Source of the DNA: Beduinella massiliensis
GTDB lineage: Bacteria; Bacillota; Clostridia; Christensenellales; Aristaeellaceae
Length of the DNA: 64,000 bases
Assembly (NCBI RefSeq): GCF_900199405.1
Contig: NZ_LT963430.1
Location: forward strand, 1,891,605-1,955,604
Reading direction: 5' to 3'
Part shown: in pieces, positions 46,182 to 54,081 of the stretch
Layout: each line of letters begins with the position of its first letter
Position numbering within the stretch: the stretch's first letter is position 1
Made by a program: the position numbers and the translations under genes
The notes under the pieces: model-generated
Told to the model about the DNA's origin: nothing
The model's database searches: none
What the model saw: only the letters and a program-made list of their open reading frames with translations

Positions 46182-48250
46182 AAAAAAGGATCATCCATTC
46201 GGACGCGCTGAAGAGCCTGTATCCGCCTATGGACGAGGCCTTTGAGCAGCGAATGCTCCGGACGATTCATAGCCTGCCCGAAAAGGAGGAGGAAAGAGTC
46301 GTGAAAAGAAAACTGTCGGTGGGGCTGGTCGTCGTCCTCGTGTTGGTTGTCGCGACCACGGCGACGGCGCTGGCGCTTACGCTCTCTAAGGCGTTTTTTG
46401 AGGATGCCGCAAAATTACAGCTTGAAAGCGGCTATTATGACCATTGGTCACTCAATGAAAAGCTCGGATTCCTCAAGATCATGCGTGAAAACGGCATCCT
46501 GCCGGGCGATGCGCGTGTGGATGCAATCCTGGATGGGAAGATGAGCGACGCAGCGCGTGAGGAAGCGTTGGACGCTCTGATGGCTGAGCGCTACGGCGGG
46601 CCGAGCAAGATCACGGAGAATATAGGCGTGGAGAGCATCCTCTACGTCGAGATGGGGCCAATGGACGGTTGGAGCCTCGAAGACAAGGCATGGTATACGC
46701 AGATGCTCATGGATCTCGGACTGCTGGGCTTTGACACAGACGTGTTCCTGCTCCCAGGGAAGGATGTTATCCGTCCCGCGGAAGCCGTAGAGGCCGCGCG
46801 CGCGGAGGTACAGGACGTGTACGGCGTGACGGCGCAGGAACTGGACGCTTATCAGCCGGTGGTCGATTACAGCCTGCACCGCAGCGAGTACAAGCTGTTG
46901 GAGCCTTACTACACCGTACATTTTGCGATGAAGGAGGCGGACGGGACGGTCAACTACGAGGCTCCGCGCTATGAATACGATTACACCTGCAACGTGTCGG
47001 GCGACGGAAGGATTCTCTGCGCCGCGGACGGGTACGCCGGCGTAGAGTCGCCGCGAGACGCACTGGAGCGGGAACGGCGAATACAGGAGGAAGGGAGCCT
47101 GTCAGCGGAAGAACGGTTGAAACGGCACCGCGAGACGGCGCAGACAGTTTCCGCCCAAATCTACTCCCTCTCAGAGGGAAATACGCTGGCGGGCGCGCTG
47201 GCCCTGCAGGACGGTTCGGTACTGGTCTATGGCGCGGCTGATCAGGCAAACGGAATGCTTTCGGGGCTGGAGATCGGGCAGCACACGCCCTACGCCGTCT
47301 GTTTAAGCGAGGCTGGCGAACCCATCTGGCGGCGAACGTTTACAAAAGGCGTATCTGTGGAGTGCGCCATGCAGCTGGAGTCCGGGGACATTTTGCTCTA
47401 CGTAGCAGGAAATCTTTCTTCCTGCGGCCCGTACACGCAGGTTCGCTTGAACGAAAGCGGCGACGTACTTGAGAAAATCGCGCTGCCCAGCACGGAGGAA
47501 ATGGTGGGCGTTCGGATGCCGGAGGGAGACCAGAACTTTGCATGCGAGGGGCATGAGGGTTTTTTGCTAAAAAGCTCCGTCGGCCAGACGCATACGCTGA
47601 TGTTCGCCCAGCTGAACGCACAGGGCGAGGTCGTCTGGGCCCGGCTGTACGATGAGCTGACAGGCCGGGCGACTAGAGTACGGCCTATCGCGGGCGGATA
47701 CCTCGTAACCGGCATGGACGGGAGTCTGAAACACGGCTTGCCCCTGCTGTGCTGGTTGGACAGGAATGGGAACATTCTGCGCACGAATGAGGGGGTAGCG
47801 GTCGAAGGGCTCAGAGGCGTGTGCATCCTGAGCGTGTTGGAGCTCGAAGACGGCAGCCTCGTCGCGAGCGGCGAATCGGGCGGAATCGGCGGCAAGCCGA
47901 TGCTTATGTGCCTGGACGCGCAGGGAAAGGAAATTTGGATTAAAGCCCGCGAGGAAACCGTAAAACTCCTGAGCGGTTCCCAGATTGTACAAACGGAGGA
48001 TGGTTTTGCTTTCGCCCTGGAACACGACCTCAGCGAGTACGGCGAGGGAAGACATCTGGCGCTTCTGGAAGTGGGGGAAGACGGCAGCCTTCATGAATTG
48101 TACCCGGAGGGCGCGGATGAAATAGACGTCATAGGAGCCGGACCGCATCTGGTCCCGATCGGGAAGGAGGGAAAGCTTGCGATCGTGTGCTGGGGATATG
48201 TAAAGGAGAACGGGGAAGAAAAGCGCGTCATCAGGATGATCGTGCTGTGA
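46178..48250 (+). CDS. Membrane-anchored propeller-like protein, probable anti-sigma/sensor
   Basis: The 690-residue protein has a cytoplasmic N-terminus of about 45 residues (PPMDEAFEQRMLRTIHSLPEKEEE), one membrane segment (about 47-69), and a large outside part. The last 370 residues contain about six repeats of the form (E/D)G(G/S)-hydrophobic stretch-G-then L-LD-x-x-G-x-(I/V)-W (for example ALQDGSVLVYG, IAGGYLVTGMDG, MCLDAQGKEIWIK), a pattern of a PQQ-like beta-propeller. Overlap with the ECF sigma gene and the short N-terminal part fit an anti-sigma factor with an extracellular sensor, although no zinc ZAS motif is seen. The role is inferred. Confidence 0.75.
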   Translation: MKKRIIHSDALKSLYPPMDEAFEQRMLRTIHSLPEKEEERVVKRKLSVGLVVVLVLVVATTATALALTLSKAFFEDAAKLQLESGYYDHWSLNEKLGFLKIMRENGILPGDARVDAILDGKMSDAAREEALDALMAERYGGPSKITENIGVESILYVEMGPMDGWSLEDKAWYTQMLMDLGLLGFDTDVFLLPGKDVIRPAEAVEAARAEVQDVYGVTAQELDAYQPVVDYSLHRSEYKLLEPYYTVHFAMKEADGTVNYEAPRYEYDYTCNVSGDGRILCAADGYAGVESPRDALERERRIQEEGSLSAEERLKRHRETAQTVSAQIYSLSEGNTLAGALALQDGSVLVYGAADQANGMLSGLEIGQHTPYAVCLSEAGEPIWRRTFTKGVSVECAMQLESGDILLYVAGNLSSCGPYTQVRLNESGDVLEKIALPSTEEMVGVRMPEGDQNFACEGHEGFLLKSSVGQTHTLMFAQLNAQGEVVWARLYDELTGRATRVRPIAGGYLVTGMDGSLKHGLPLLCWLDRNGNILRTNEGVAVEGLRGVCILSVLELEDGSLVASGESGGIGGKPMLMCLDAQGKEIWIKAREETVKLLSGSQIVQTEDGFAFALEHDLSEYGEGRHLALLEVGEDGSLHELYPEGADEIDVIGAGPHLVPIGKEGKLAIVCWGYVKENGEEKRVIRMIVL

Positions 48251-48257
48251 AAAGGAA

Positions 48258-48294
48258 AAGCGCCGGTGCAGAGCGAATCTCTGCACCGGCGCTT
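48258..48294. terminator. Bidirectional terminator between convergent genes
   Basis: A perfect 16-bp stem (arms at 48258-48273 and 48279-48294) with a 5-base loop. On the minus strand it is followed by TTTTCC TTTTC, a good terminator for the hydrolase gene; on the plus strand the T run is weak. Confidence 0.85.
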
Positions 48295-48316
48295 CCACGC
48301 GTTGGGCGTTAAAGGA

Positions 48317-49633
48317 TCAGGCGATGGAACCAAGCCAGCGCGCAATGTCTTCTGCAACGGCCGGATCCACGGTTTGAGGACGCATGTAGGCCTGCTGCAG
48401 GTTGGCGAATGAATCGCCCTCTTCGGCAGGCAGGAACAGATGGCTCAATCCCGGATAAGTGACGTACGTGTAGAGCGCGCCTTCGCCCAGGCCGTTCTTC
48501 CAAGCATCATAGGCGGCACGATTGACCTGAAGATCCGCCTCACCCCATAAAAAGAGGAAGGGCTTCTGGGTTTCACGGGCAATAGCGACCTGATCCAGCT
48601 TTTCCATGTATTGCAGGTAGTAACCGCTTAAGCCGAACACAGTCTGGCTGCGCGCTTCCTCCTCGCTCATTTGCAGCAGCGATTCAGCATGCGCGCGCTC
48701 GTCCTCTACCCGCTGAAGGAGCTCGTCCTGCTGCTCCTGGGGCATCAGGGCGATGGAGAGCAGGTTCTGGTCGTAGGACATGCGCCAGAGCGGAAGGGGA
48801 GTGCCGGCCAGCGCAATGCCGCCCGAAAAGCCGCACTCACGCACCAGCCAGGGGGTCAGGATGCCTCCCTCGCTGTGCCCCGCTATGTAGACGCGCGCGG
48901 CGTTTGTCTCCGCCTTGAGCACCCGAAGCGCCTCGCGTACCGGCTCCAGATATTCCTGCTCGACCGTATCTACCGGAAGCTCGGGATGTGCGTAGGTGAT
49001 CTTGTCAAAGCGCATCGTGCCTACTCCCCGCGCTGCCAGGTCGTAGGCGATGTCGCGGAAGGGCTTGTTTGGGCCGATGGTTTCGTCCATATCGCTGGCG
49101 CCCGATCCATGCACGAGCAGCACGTAGGGCGTTTGATCCGTCGCCCCTTCGGGCGACACGATGGAGGCGGAAAGTTCCTTCTCCGTACCGGCAAAAAGGG
49201 TCGCCTGCGCTTCCAGAGCACCTTCTGGCAGCGCCTTTACAACGGGCTCATAGGCGATGTTCGGCTGCAATGCCAGACCGGAGAGGGAACCGGTCTCATC
49301 GAAAACCACGGTCAAGGTGGCAGTACCGCTTTCAAACGAGAGCGTGAAGGACACCGAGGGGGTGCTGCTGCCGGAGAAAGCCTGCTCCCCTGCGACCCCC
49401 TGATAGGCGCCAAGCCGCTCTGTAACGGCCGACCAGCCCTGCATAAGCATCTCTTCATCTACGGCTGAACGCATGTCAGCGCTAAAGCGCTCGACTACCC
49501 GGCCATATTCTGCGGATGTAAAGTCGTCTAGAACGCTGTGCGCCTGGGCCAGCAAGCCGTCCCCAGACGTATCTGCGCACGCGGACAGCGGAAGCAGAAA
49601 GACGAGCAGGCAAAGAGCCATCCATTTTTTCAT
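48317..49633 (-). CDS. Lipoprotein alpha/beta hydrolase with N-terminal DUF3887-like domain
   Basis: The 438-residue protein has a lipoprotein signal (LPLSAC lipobox, Cys19), an N-terminal DUF3887-like domain (about 28-125), and an alpha/beta hydrolase domain. Catalytic residues: Ser in GHSEGG, Asp probably in GEADLQV and His in LSHLF. The oxyanion area is LLVHGSGASDMDE. It is expected outside the membrane, acting on an unknown ester or peptide. It faces the sigma/anti-sigma pair across a shared terminator; a 12-bp inverted repeat sits at its promoter. Confidence 0.88.
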   Translation of the reverse strand: MKKWMALCLLVFLLPLSACADTSGDGLLAQAHSVLDDFTSAEYGRVVERFSADMRSAVDEEMLMQGWSAVTERLGAYQGVAGEQAFSGSSTPSVSFTLSFESGTATLTVVFDETGSLSGLALQPNIAYEPVVKALPEGALEAQATLFAGTEKELSASIVSPEGATDQTPYVLLVHGSGASDMDETIGPNKPFRDIAYDLAARGVGTMRFDKITYAHPELPVDTVEQEYLEPVREALRVLKAETNAARVYIAGHSEGGILTPWLVRECGFSGGIALAGTPLPLWRMSYDQNLLSIALMPQEQQDELLQRVEDERAHAESLLQMSEEEARSQTVFGLSGYYLQYMEKLDQVAIARETQKPFLFLWGEADLQVNRAAYDAWKNGLGEGALYTYVTYPGLSHLFLPAEEGDSFANLQQAYMRPQTVDPAVAEDIARWLGSIA

Positions 49634-49663
49634 CGTAGAACCTCCAGTTCATCTGGTTTTATA

Positions 49664-49693
49664 CAAGTACTTAGAATGTTATCTAAATACTTG
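49664..49693. promoter_or_regulatory. Inverted-repeat operator upstream of the hydrolase
   Basis: CAAGTACTTAGA - ATGTTA - TCTAAATACTTG: 12-base arms with one mismatch and a 6-base spacer. On the minus strand it directly precedes a -10-like TATAAA (49663-49658), so a bound protein would cover the promoter. The regulator is not identifiable here. Confidence 0.55.
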
Positions 49694-49772
49694 CTCGAAG
49701 CATATCACTTCATGACGCGTCTGTCAAGGGTGAATCGCTCGACGAAAGATGGAAACATTCTACGGAAACCAC

Positions 49773-49800
49773 TTGACATCCGCGCAAACTGTGCTATAAT
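49773..49800 (+). promoter_or_regulatory. tRNA-Pro promoter
   Basis: Perfect TTGACA (49773-49778) and TATAAT (49795-49800) with a 16-base spacer. A small hairpin (CGGAGA/TCTCCG, 49813-49826) lies in the tRNA leader. Confidence 0.9.
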
Positions 49801-49837
49801 ATTGAATGTTCGCCGGAGAGTTCTCCGCGTGAGGTAT

Positions 49838-49914
49838 CTGGGTGTAGCGCAGCTTGGTAGCGTGCTTGAATGGGGTTCAAGAGGCCGGAGGTTCAAATCC
49901 TCTCACCCAGACCA
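49838..49914 (+). tRNA. tRNA-Pro (anticodon GGG), CCA encoded
   Basis: A 77-base cloverleaf: acceptor stem CTGGGTG/CACCCAG, D-arm GCGCAGCTTGGTAGCGT-like, anticodon stem CTTGA/TCAAG with loop ATGGGGT (anticodon GGG at 49872-49874), T-arm GGTTCAAATCC, discriminator A and encoded CCA at 49912-49914. It reads CCC/CCU proline codons. An integrase gene lies just downstream, so its 3' end is the probable phage attachment site. Confidence 0.95.
49885..49914. other. Probable phage attachment site (attL) at the tRNA 3' end
   Basis: The T-arm and acceptor 3' half of tRNA-Pro lie 128 bases from the integrase stop codon, the classical layout. The exact core needs the second copy, which is outside the window. 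Confidence 0.4.
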
Positions 49915-49916
49915 TC

Positions 49917-49962
49917 AAAAAAGCCTGAAAGCCTTGATTTTACTAGGTTTTCGGGCTTTTTT
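49917..49962 (+). terminator. Terminator after tRNA-Pro
   Basis: GCCTGAAA pairs with TTTCGGGC (one G-U), flanked by A and T runs; the T run is at 49957-49962. It starts immediately after the CCA end. Confidence 0.8.
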
Positions 49963-50041
49963 GTTTTGTTTTGGAAATTACGAAAAATTGGCTGAAATAG
50001 AGCAAAATCGAATCGCGTGTAATACAAAATGGTCTACAGGA

Positions 50042-51193
50042 TTAGGCGATATTATTGATTATGTTTCGCAATGAAATTAAATCTTCGTGTTGATAGTGCA
50101 GCGTCATTTCGTACGACGTGTGCCCCATCAGCGCGGCCTTGTCCTTCAACGCCCCATCGACTGATTTTATGAGCGTCGCAAAAGTGTGTCGGCATGAGTA
50201 GGGCGTGCGTCCGGGCTTCTCGCCGGGGGAGGGAATCGGCTGGATGCCGAGCTGATCGAGCAGCGGGTAGAAGCATTTTTCGCGGAAATAGGCCGTCGGC
50301 ATCGGCCCGTCCTCGCGCTGAAACAACAACGGCGTCCCGGATAGATAGCGTTCCGAGATGTACGGCATGATAATCGGGTGTACCGGGACGATGCGGTTTT
50401 TTCCGGCATCGGTTTTCGCTCCGCCTCGAAGCGTTTTCGTCGCGGGGTCAAACGCTTCGCGCGGCAGCGCAAGAAATTCCCCCGGCCTGAAGCCGCTGTA
50501 ACAGAGCGAGAGGACCCAAGCAGCATAGGGGACGCCCTGTGCTGCAGCCGCCTTGATTTCCGCTACCTCGTCGAGCGTAAACGGCAACCGGCTTTCGCTG
50601 TCCGCCCGGTCGATCCACACGAACGACGCAAAGTTTCTGTCAATGACGCGAAGCTCCTGTGCATAGCCGTACATGAGCGTGCCCAATGCTTTCATGTTTT
50701 CGCGCGTCCGGGTGCCGTGCGGGCAATCGTCAATGCAGAGTTGCCAGTCCTCGGTGTTGAGGTCTGCAAATTTCATGTGGTGTATGTCCGAAAAATATTT
50801 ATAGGCCGCGCGGTAGCAGTAGAGGGTGCTCTTCCCGACGCGCCGGGCGTGACGCTCCATCAGCTTTTCGTAGAGCTGCGCGAACGATATGTCCGCGTAG
50901 ACGTTGGCGTCGTGGGGCTGCTTGATTGATTTTGCCAGTTCGGGAAGGTACAGTAGCGCTTCTCGCCGCGTCGCAAAACCGCCCTTTGTATACGGCACGC
51001 GCGCGACCGTGCCGTCCGGCATGACGGTTTTGACCCGTATAAGCGACGTCCATTTCTTCCCGCGCTTGTAGGCCGTGCCCTCTCCGTTGGCGCGCCTGCG
51101 GTTGACGCGCCGCTTTTCGTTCTGGTTTTGACCGCAGAAGGGGCAGAACGCAAAGGCATCTTCGATTTCACGATGACATTTTTTGCAGATCAC
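50042..51193 (-). CDS. int: Tyrosine-type phage integrase with N-terminal zinc ribbon
   Basis: The 383-residue protein integrates and excises the prophage. It starts with a C-x2-C...C-x2-C zinc ribbon (CKKCHREIEDAFAFCPFCG), then an arm-binding domain, a SAM-like core-binding domain, and the catalytic domain with Arg in SGFRPGEF, the box Y-x2-R-H (TPYSCRHTFATL, where the usual first His is Tyr) and nucleophile Tyr in LHYQHED after MGHTS. The 3' end points toward tRNA-Pro. ATG follows AAAGGAG. Confidence 0.94.
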   Translation of the reverse strand: MICKKCHREIEDAFAFCPFCGQNQNEKRRVNRRRANGEGTAYKRGKKWTSLIRVKTVMPDGTVARVPYTKGGFATRREALLYLPELAKSIKQPHDANVYADISFAQLYEKLMERHARRVGKSTLYCYRAAYKYFSDIHHMKFADLNTEDWQLCIDDCPHGTRTRENMKALGTLMYGYAQELRVIDRNFASFVWIDRADSESRLPFTLDEVAEIKAAAAQGVPYAAWVLSLCYSGFRPGEFLALPREAFDPATKTLRGGAKTDAGKNRIVPVHPIIMPYISERYLSGTPLLFQREDGPMPTAYFREKCFYPLLDQLGIQPIPSPGEKPGRTPYSCRHTFATLIKSVDGALKDKAALMGHTSYEMTLHYQHEDLISLRNIINNIA

Positions 51194-51295
51194 GGCGATT
51201 CTCCTTTGCTTTATTTGCCAATTTCAACCCACGCGCTCCGTGCAGAGCGAGACTATTCCTTGATAAGTTTATAAATATTGTCGTTTGTTGCGTTG

Positions 51296-51325
51296 CCCGC
51301 CGCAGAGGTGAGAGACTGCGGCGGG
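51296..51325. repeat. GC-rich inverted repeat between integrase and the 51343 gene
   Basis: CCCGCCGCAG and CTGCGGCGGG, 10-base perfect arms with a 10-base loop, no T run on either strand. It could end transcription of the 51343 gene or be an integrase-related site. Confidence 0.6.
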
Positions 51326-51342
51326 GATTATTTCGTAAACGC

Positions 51343-52101
51343 TTATTTGTAAATCCACCGATAACCGCCAGCGTGCTTTTGAACTCCCTTTGCAGCATCT
51401 CTTATGCTTTTTGGGCTTACGCCAATTTCTTGCGCGGCAGCAGTTACCGATATAAATTCTTTTATTATGTTTCCATTGTCGTCTATCTGCACGACGGGCT
51501 TTCCAATCGATGTTTTGCTTTGTTTGCAGTTTTCCTTAGCCTTTATCCTTTCATTTTTTAGTTTAGTTTTTTCGTCTAATTTTCTAGCGGATTCTTGCCG
51601 GGCATATAAAAGTTTTATGGCTTTATCTCGCCTTGCCTCCCACAAACTCGCTTGCTCTGGGTTTCGCATGATGCCTTCGTTCAAAATATCTATTTCATTG
51701 TCATAGTCTTTCAGGCGGCGGTAAGCCATTGCGTATGAATTGTACAGTATCGGGGCGTTGTAACCATTGTATCTAGCTTGGTCAAACAGTTCAATAGCGG
51801 CTTCGACGTTTCCTGCTTTTCGCGCCTCTTCGCCACGTTCCCAAAGAGGGTATCCGGCATCATATCCGTCGCGCCAATTATCGTGGTTTTTAATTGTACT
51901 AATTGGAACCCTTTTGTGTACTGGATTCACCGTTACAAGGTCTTGCGTTATAGCCTCCTCTTCGGAGGATGCGACAATAGGAACGTACTCGCGTTCCCTT
52001 GCAGATTTTAGAAGTAAAATAATCTCGTCTGTTGATAATTTGCACATTGAATGAATACTATTTTCAAAATCGCGCTTGGCGCGGCTGCTTCTCGTTGGCA
52101 T
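51343..52101 (-). CDS. Hypothetical protein with TPR-like region and NUMOD1-like C-terminus
   Basis: The 252-residue product begins MPTRSSRAKRDFENS if the ATG at 52101 is used; this lies 13 bases after the preceding gene's stop, but the ribosome site is poor. The middle (WERGEEARKAGNVEAAIELFDQARYNGYNAPILYNSYAMAYRRLKDYDNEIDIL) looks like tetratricopeptide repeats. The last 50 residues (VQIDDNGNIIKEF ISVTAAAQEIGVSPKSIRDAAKG, GGYRW) resemble NUMOD1 DNA-binding modules. Probably a prophage cargo gene; function unknown. Confidence 0.65.
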   Translation of the reverse strand: MPTRSSRAKRDFENSIHSMCKLSTDEIILLLKSAREREYVPIVASSEEEAITQDLVTVNPVHKRVPISTIKNHDNWRDGYDAGYPLWERGEEARKAGNVEAAIELFDQARYNGYNAPILYNSYAMAYRRLKDYDNEIDILNEGIMRNPEQASLWEARRDKAIKLLYARQESARKLDEKTKLKNERIKAKENCKQSKTSIGKPVVQIDDNGNIIKEFISVTAAAQEIGVSPKSIRDAAKGVQKHAGGYRWIYK

Positions 52102-52114
52102 GGGGACGGACTTT

Positions 52115-52918
52115 TTATTTAACAAGCATAAAGATGCATTCGTTGCTTTCGATGTAGTTCCCGATTTCGATGTATACGGCAAATACATCATTTTCGTCCA
52201 CGAACGAACGCTCTTTAATTTTGTGATTATAATAATCGTTAGAATTAGCAAAAATAGTATACTTCGGGGAATATGAATCCGGCGTGGCGTCTGTTGTAAC
52301 GACATAATATCCGGGCTCAAAGTGTATGCCGCATACTACGGTCCCTGATTTCGGAATTCCCATTACAGCGCTTCCGCTATCTGCGATAGGAAGGAGAGTG
52401 AACCCATACCCATCTAAGCGCACGTTTATGCTTTGCCCTTCAGTTAGGAGCAATGGAGTAGGATTAGTTATGGATGTCATCTCTTCTGCGAGATCAAAAA
52501 AAGAACCATGCTCCCTCGGAATTAAAAAGTATTCGCCCGGGAGAATATCGGTACCGACCGTATAAACAGTGCCAAACCTTACTTCATATCCTTCGGCTCT
52601 TGAAACAACTGCTTCGTTTTTAAGGTGGTTGTATTGCTTGTTAAGCTTGTTTAGCAAGTACTCTGTTGTCTCGACGTCTAGTGCGTCGAGAAAACTTTCA
52701 AGATTTAATTGTGTTCCGTCGCCAGTCGCAAGGATGAAGGCAACGGTTACATCTTGCGTGGCTTTTTCTTCCGGAGTTTTTTCTTTGATTCCGAAATCTA
52801 TGTTTCGCCAAGCGTCTTCGAGCGCATCAGCAGACGCAGTTGCCGTTATTAACAACGGCATCATAGCCAACAGCAAACACATGGTTTTAATCGTTTTCTG
52901 CACACGGCTGTTATTCAT
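52115..52918 (-). CDS. Secreted hypothetical protein of the prophage lysogeny region
   Basis: The 267-residue product has a signal peptide (hydrophobic core about residues 11-26, likely cut after ASA). The outer part holds two similar beta-rich units, around TVYTVGTDILPGEYFLIP and SGTVVCGIHFEPGYYVVT, a pattern seen in small extracellular domains of Firmicutes. ATG 52918 is about seven bases after GAGGGGG. Expressed from the lysogen side, it is a candidate cell-surface modifying protein; no known family was recognised. Confidence 0.65.
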   Translation of the reverse strand: MNNSRVQKTIKTMCLLLAMMPLLITATASADALEDAWRNIDFGIKEKTPEEKATQDVTVAFILATGDGTQLNLESFLDALDVETTEYLLNKLNKQYNHLKNEAVVSRAEGYEVRFGTVYTVGTDILPGEYFLIPREHGSFFDLAEEMTSITNPTPLLLTEGQSINVRLDGYGFTLLPIADSGSAVMGIPKSGTVVCGIHFEPGYYVVTTDATPDSYSPKYTIFANSNDYYNHKIKERSFVDENDVFAVYIEIGNYIESNECIFMLVK

Positions 52919-52936
52919 AGATATCCCCCTCATTTC

Positions 52937-52957
52937 GCGGTCATCTGACCGCTTTTT
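52937..52957 (+). terminator. Terminator-like hairpin with T run on the plus strand
   Basis: GCGGTCA-TC-TGACCGC followed by TTTTTCTTTTT. It lies in the 5' leader of the minus-strand 52115 gene, so on the plus strand it would stop antisense RNA. The stretch 52958-53209 holds no gene, only small inverted repeats (53111-53129 and 53130-53154). Confidence 0.55.
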
Positions 52958-53209
52958 CTTTTTGCAACAAAATTATTTTGAGATTTTTTGCTGCTTTATG
53001 TACGTAATTTCTGCATGAATCGTGCAATTCCTTCTCCAAATCGTACCAAATACATAAGAAGGAAAAGCAAATTTCTTCCGTTTATTGGCTTGCCCGATTT
53101 TTTGATTTTTCTACATATCAATAGTGTAGAGAAAAGTTAAATTAAAACTTTTCTATTCGTGCGTCGATGCTAAACCGGGACTTAAAAGGAGGCGATGCCT
53201 CATGCGGGG

Positions 53210-53238
53210 TTGTGCTGGGCACGATAGCGTGCTATAAT
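53210..53238 (+). promoter_or_regulatory. Candidate promoter for the small 53446 gene
   Basis: TTGTGC (53210-53215), 17 bases, TATAAT (53233-53238). The transcript would carry a 200-base leader with inverted repeats at 53354-53368 and 53401-53416 before the small gene, and end at the terminator at 53566-53596. Confidence 0.5.
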
Positions 53239-53445
53239 ACAAATGCAAACAAACGTTCTATTTTTCCATTTAAATTCCAGTGACATTTCAATAACTCGGG
53301 TGTATACTATGTGCAAACAGAAACCTTAAAGGTATATGAGACTTTCACATCCATTCAAATTGTTTGAACAAATATTAGTTCACATTTATTACATCACATT
53401 GGCGCGAGGGTGCGCCATAACAAGTATTTGCATGGAGGCGAGGAA

Positions 53446-53553
53446 ATGAACTACAGGGAAATGATAATGCAAATGGTTGGCAGGATAGAAGACGAGACAG
53501 TGTTACAACGGATATTTAAATTTATCAGTCGCCTCATAGCACGCTTGCCGTAA
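53446..53553 (+). CDS. Small phage protein, 35 residues
   Basis: The reading frame encodes MNYREMIMQMVGRIED followed by a short amphipathic, basic helix ending RLIARLP. GGAGGCGAGG lies immediately upstream, a convincing ribosome site. Similar tiny proteins occur beside repressors in Firmicutes prophages. It has a possible promoter and a strong terminator, so it forms its own small unit converging on the repressor gene. Function unknown. Confidence 0.6.
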   Translation: MNYREMIMQMVGRIEDETVLQRIFKFISRLIARLP

Positions 53554-53565
53554 AGTCATTAGATT

Positions 53566-53596
53566 TGCGGGCCGAGTTTAACGGCCCGCATTTTTT
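53566..53596 (+). terminator. Terminator of the small 53446 gene
   Basis: TGCGGGCC / GGCCCGCA, 8-bp perfect stem with a 9-base loop and TTTTTT at 53591-53596. It overlaps the 3' end of the repressor gene on the other strand. Confidence 0.85.
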
Positions 53597-53946
53597 ATTT
53601 CGTCTACAATCTTCCGAAGAAGCTCCCATTCCTCATCGCCGAGCCGAGCAAAGGCGCGCATCACTTTTTTTGCAAACTCGTTTTCGCCCGACATAAGGGC
53701 GTCAACTCTTTCATCATCTGTTTCTGGTGCAATGGACATGGGCCCTGTCCCGTCCTTGAGCCACAGATAACTGATGTTGTATGTCCTGCATATCAGGCGG
53801 ATCATGGCCTCAGGCGGGCAAACTTTATCTATTTCGTACGTAGTAATCATTTCCCTAGTTGCGCCTAAGCTTTTAGCAAAATCAGATTGTGTAATTTTCC
53901 CCGGCAGCGATTTTCTTATGGCTTTTATCCTCTGCCCCAATGTCAT
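53578..53946 (-). CDS. CI-like phage repressor, XRE-family helix-turn-helix
   Basis: The 122-residue protein has an N-terminal XRE domain (GQRIKAIRKSLPG, ITQSDFAKSLGATREMITTYE) and a helical C-terminal part (FAKKVMRAFARLGDEEWELLRKIV) for oligomerisation; no LexA-like peptidase domain is present, so induction probably uses an antirepressor or another signal. It faces the early operon across a 130-base region with back-to-back promoters and operators, the classical lysis-lysogeny switch. AAAGGAGGG lies upstream of the ATG. Confidence 0.9.
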   Translation of the reverse strand: MTLGQRIKAIRKSLPGKITQSDFAKSLGATREMITTYEIDKVCPPEAMIRLICRTYNISYLWLKDGTGPMSIAPETDDERVDALMSGENEFAKKVMRAFARLGDEEWELLRKIVDEIKNAGR

Positions 53947-53971
53947 AGTATCCCTCCTTTATATGTTTACT

Positions 53972-54000
53972 ATTATACAGCGCAAATTATGTAACGTCAA
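53972..54000 (-). promoter_or_regulatory. Repressor promoter (leftward)
   Basis: On the minus strand TTGACG (54000-53995), 17 bases, TATAAT (53977-53972). Confidence 0.85.
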
Positions 54001-54005
54001 TTACA
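53990..54005. promoter_or_regulatory. Candidate repressor operator
   Basis: TGTAA-CGTCAA-TTACA. Its right part, CAATTACATTT (53998-54008), is repeated at 54027-54037 inside the rightward promoter, and the whole region 53980-54042 is roughly symmetric (GCGCAAAT...ATTTGTGCGC). This fits two or three operators between the two promoters. Confidence 0.6.
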
Positions 54006-54022
54006 TTTTTTATTAAAAAGTA

Positions 54023-54051
54023 TTGACAATTACATTTGTGCGCCGTATAAT
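54023..54051 (+). promoter_or_regulatory. Early rightward phage promoter
   Basis: Perfect TTGACA (54023-54028) and TATAAT (54046-54051) with a 17-base spacer. It drives the early operon. Confidence 0.9.
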
Positions 54052-54081
54052 GTGATTGAAATCACAAAGGAGGTGAAGCAA

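Noticed and set aside
53192-53232. Two 10-11-codon frames after AGGAGGCGATG
   Set aside because: The strong ribosome-like site is tempting (toxin leaders look similar), but both frames stop within a dozen codons and show no hydrophobic segment.
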